Shown in pieces: positions 7,217-7,999 of a DNA stretch of 7,999 nt; positions within the stretch are counted from its first letter, which is position 1, and every line of letters begins with the position of its first letter. The position numbers and the translations under genes were made by a program. The notes beneath the pieces were generated by a model, which saw only the letters and a list, made by a program, of their open reading frames with translations, had not been told where the DNA came from and ran no database searches. Source of the stretch: CALFVT01 sp039989855 (GTDB taxonomy: Bacteria > Pseudomonadota > Alphaproteobacteria > Caulobacterales > Maricaulaceae); contig JBDXGZ010000013.1 of NCBI GenBank assembly GCA_039989855.1, positions 1 through 7,999 of the forward strand, read 5' to 3'.

Positions 7217-7219
7217 GAT

Positions 7220-7384
7220 ATGCCATATGACAATATCGTCATTGCGGGGTATTTTGCTGTAACTATCGCTGTTGCAATTGTCTTCAGACGTATGGGAAAT
7301 AACTCAACGAGCGATTATTTTCACGGCGGTAGCCGTATGCTCAGGTGAATGGTTGGCTCTTCAGCCTTCATGACGCAGTTTTCG
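7220..7384 (+). pseudogene. SSS-family symporter, 5' remnant (nonsense codon, cut by IS6)
   Basis: Starting at ATG 7220, three bases after the RraA-like stop codon, the reading gives a first membrane helix (NIVIAGYFAVTIAVAIVF) and then NSTSDYFHGGSRML, a stop, and MVGSSAFMTQFS. This aligns with residues 4-54 of the intact symporter at 3793-5583 (NTSDYFRGGGNVLWWMVGASAFLTQFSS). The two Trp codons of that segment are AGG and TGA (7346-7348), so translation would end at codon 43. Similarity stops at about 7384, where the IS6 element begins. It is a related symporter rather than a recent copy, because the first helix differs clearly. It shows that the divergent unit once encoded its own transporter. 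Confidence 0.85.
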
Positions 7385-7435
7385 GGGCTTTGTCACGGTA
7401 ATGTCAATTTTCAAACATTCAGCTCAGGCATAGCG

Positions 7436-7999
7436 ATGAAAACGTCAATTTATGCCCGTCATCGACTCCATACAAATGTCATCAAACGAGCCGTATGGCT
7501 GCATTTCAGGTTCAACTTGAGTTTCAAGGATGTCGAAGAACTTATACTGGAACGCGGCGTAGAGGTGTCCTATGAAACGGTCCGAAGATGGATTAATAAG
7601 TTTGGAACCGTTTATGCCAAACGAATAAAATCACGAGCGGAAGTCCCCTCACCTGTCTAGCATCTAGATGAAATCTATACCAAGATAAATGGGAAGACGG
7701 CCTATCTCTAGAGAGCTGTTGACGATGAAGGTACGGTTCTCGATGTTGTTGTTCAAAAGCGCCGAAACACCAAAGCAGCCATGCTCTTATTGCCAAAACT
7801 CCTCAGAAACCAAGGCATTAAACCCACTCGCATTGTGACAGATAAGCTTGGCTCTTATGGAGCTGGCCTCAAACTTATAGGGCTAGAAAATCTTCAAGAC
7901 CTCGGAGGTAGAAAACAACCGTGCCAAATGTTCACACGTTCCAATTAGGCGAAGAGAACGAAAGGCTCAGAAGTTTAGATCCGTGGGGAACGCTCAAAG
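7436..7999 (+). pseudogene. IS6-family transposase, nonsense- and frameshift-inactivated, partial
   Basis: From ATG 7436 the frame gives MKTSIYARHRLHTN, the helix-turn-helix region (FRFNLSFKDVEELILERG) and VSYETVRRWINKFG. It is then stopped by TAG at 7658-7660, in place of the Trp of WHLDE, and again by TAG at 7709-7711. Reading through, the core continues with HLDEIYTKINGK and VTDKLGSYGAGLKL (first and second catalytic Asp). A frameshift at about 7911-7918 then moves the C-terminal part into another frame: NNRAKCSHVPIRRRERKAQK. The catalytic Glu of NNRAE is Lys (GAA to AAA). A further shift may lie near 7985 (ccgtgggga). The gene is dead; the 3' end is outside the window. Confidence 0.88.
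7656..7906 (+). repeat. Direct repeat, right arm (IS6 core)
   Basis: Right partner of the repeat at 1-251. The arms have diverged by scattered substitutions and carry different nonsense mutations, so they represent old, independent insertions or an old duplication. Confidence 0.8.

Larger units (their letters stand above)
7385..7999 (+). mobile_element. IS6-family insertion sequence (runs off the window end)
   Basis: The element begins at about 7385, where the symporter remnant ends and GGGCTTTGTCACGG occurs, similar to IS6-family terminal repeats and to the end of the - strand copy near 906-918. A decayed transposase gene follows. The right terminal repeat and any target duplication lie beyond the window. 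The start may be off by a few bases. Confidence 0.75.

Noticed and set aside
7346..7348. TGA in the symporter remnant as a recoded Trp or selenocysteine codon
   Set aside because: The gene is also truncated by an IS element just after it, the intact genes here show no in-frame TGA, and no SECIS-like need is apparent; simple decay explains it.
7349..7660. Open frame of 103 codons spanning symporter and IS sequence as a fusion gene
   Set aside because: The frame is a chance join of the symporter remnant (up to about 7384), the IS end and the transposase N-terminus; both component genes are broken.
1..7999. CRISPR arrays, tRNA/rRNA genes, riboswitches
   Set aside because: No regularly spaced short repeats, no cloverleaf or rRNA-like sequence, and no long structured leader were seen on either strand.

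Overview
The window holds a small catabolic gene module for sugar acids, enclosed by decayed copies of an IS6-family (IS26-like) insertion sequence. Protein similarity by eye (RspA/ManD-type dehydratase, ketoglutarate-semialdehyde-type aldehyde dehydrogenase, FadR-type GntR regulator, the RraA-like subgroup found in sugar-acid loci) and moderate G+C suggest a proteobacterium, most likely a heterotrophic, perhaps marine, alphaproteobacterium. This placement is an inference, because no rRNA or other marker gene is present.

Layout. Positions 1-251 are an internal fragment of an IS6 transposase gene on the + strand, with one nonsense codon. Positions 252 to about 918 are a second IS6 copy on the - strand whose catalytic core has been deleted. 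Positions 966-6390 form a four-gene - strand operon, in transcription order: a GntR/FCD regulator (5602-6390), an SSS-family sodium/solute symporter (3793-5583), an aldehyde dehydrogenase of the 2-oxoglutarate-semialdehyde (2,5-dioxovalerate) type (2226-3809) and an enolase-superfamily sugar-acid dehydratase of the ManD/RspA family (966-2189). A 118-bp AT-rich region with two inverted repeats (6391-6508) separates this operon from a divergent RraA-like gene (6509-7216). Three bases after that gene lies the 5' end of a second SSS symporter gene (7220 to about 7384), which has a premature TGA and is cut off by a third IS6 copy (about 7385 to the window end). The transposase of this third copy carries two TAG codons, a frameshift and a lost catalytic glutamate.

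How the genes may work together (inference). The symporter imports an aldonate or related sugar acid, the ManD-like enzyme removes water to give a 2-keto-3-deoxy sugar acid, and the aldehyde dehydrogenase oxidises the terminal semialdehyde to 2-oxoglutarate. The step in between, normally a second dehydration, has no recognised enzyme in the window; the divergent RraA-like protein is a candidate. The GntR protein probably controls both transcription units from the shared intergenic region. The presence of a second, dead symporter gene on the other side of the regulator suggests that the module once had two transporters.

I see no wholly unfamiliar system. The points most worth following are the unassigned RraA-like protein, the divergent operator region and the IS6-bounded architecture with its pattern of decay.
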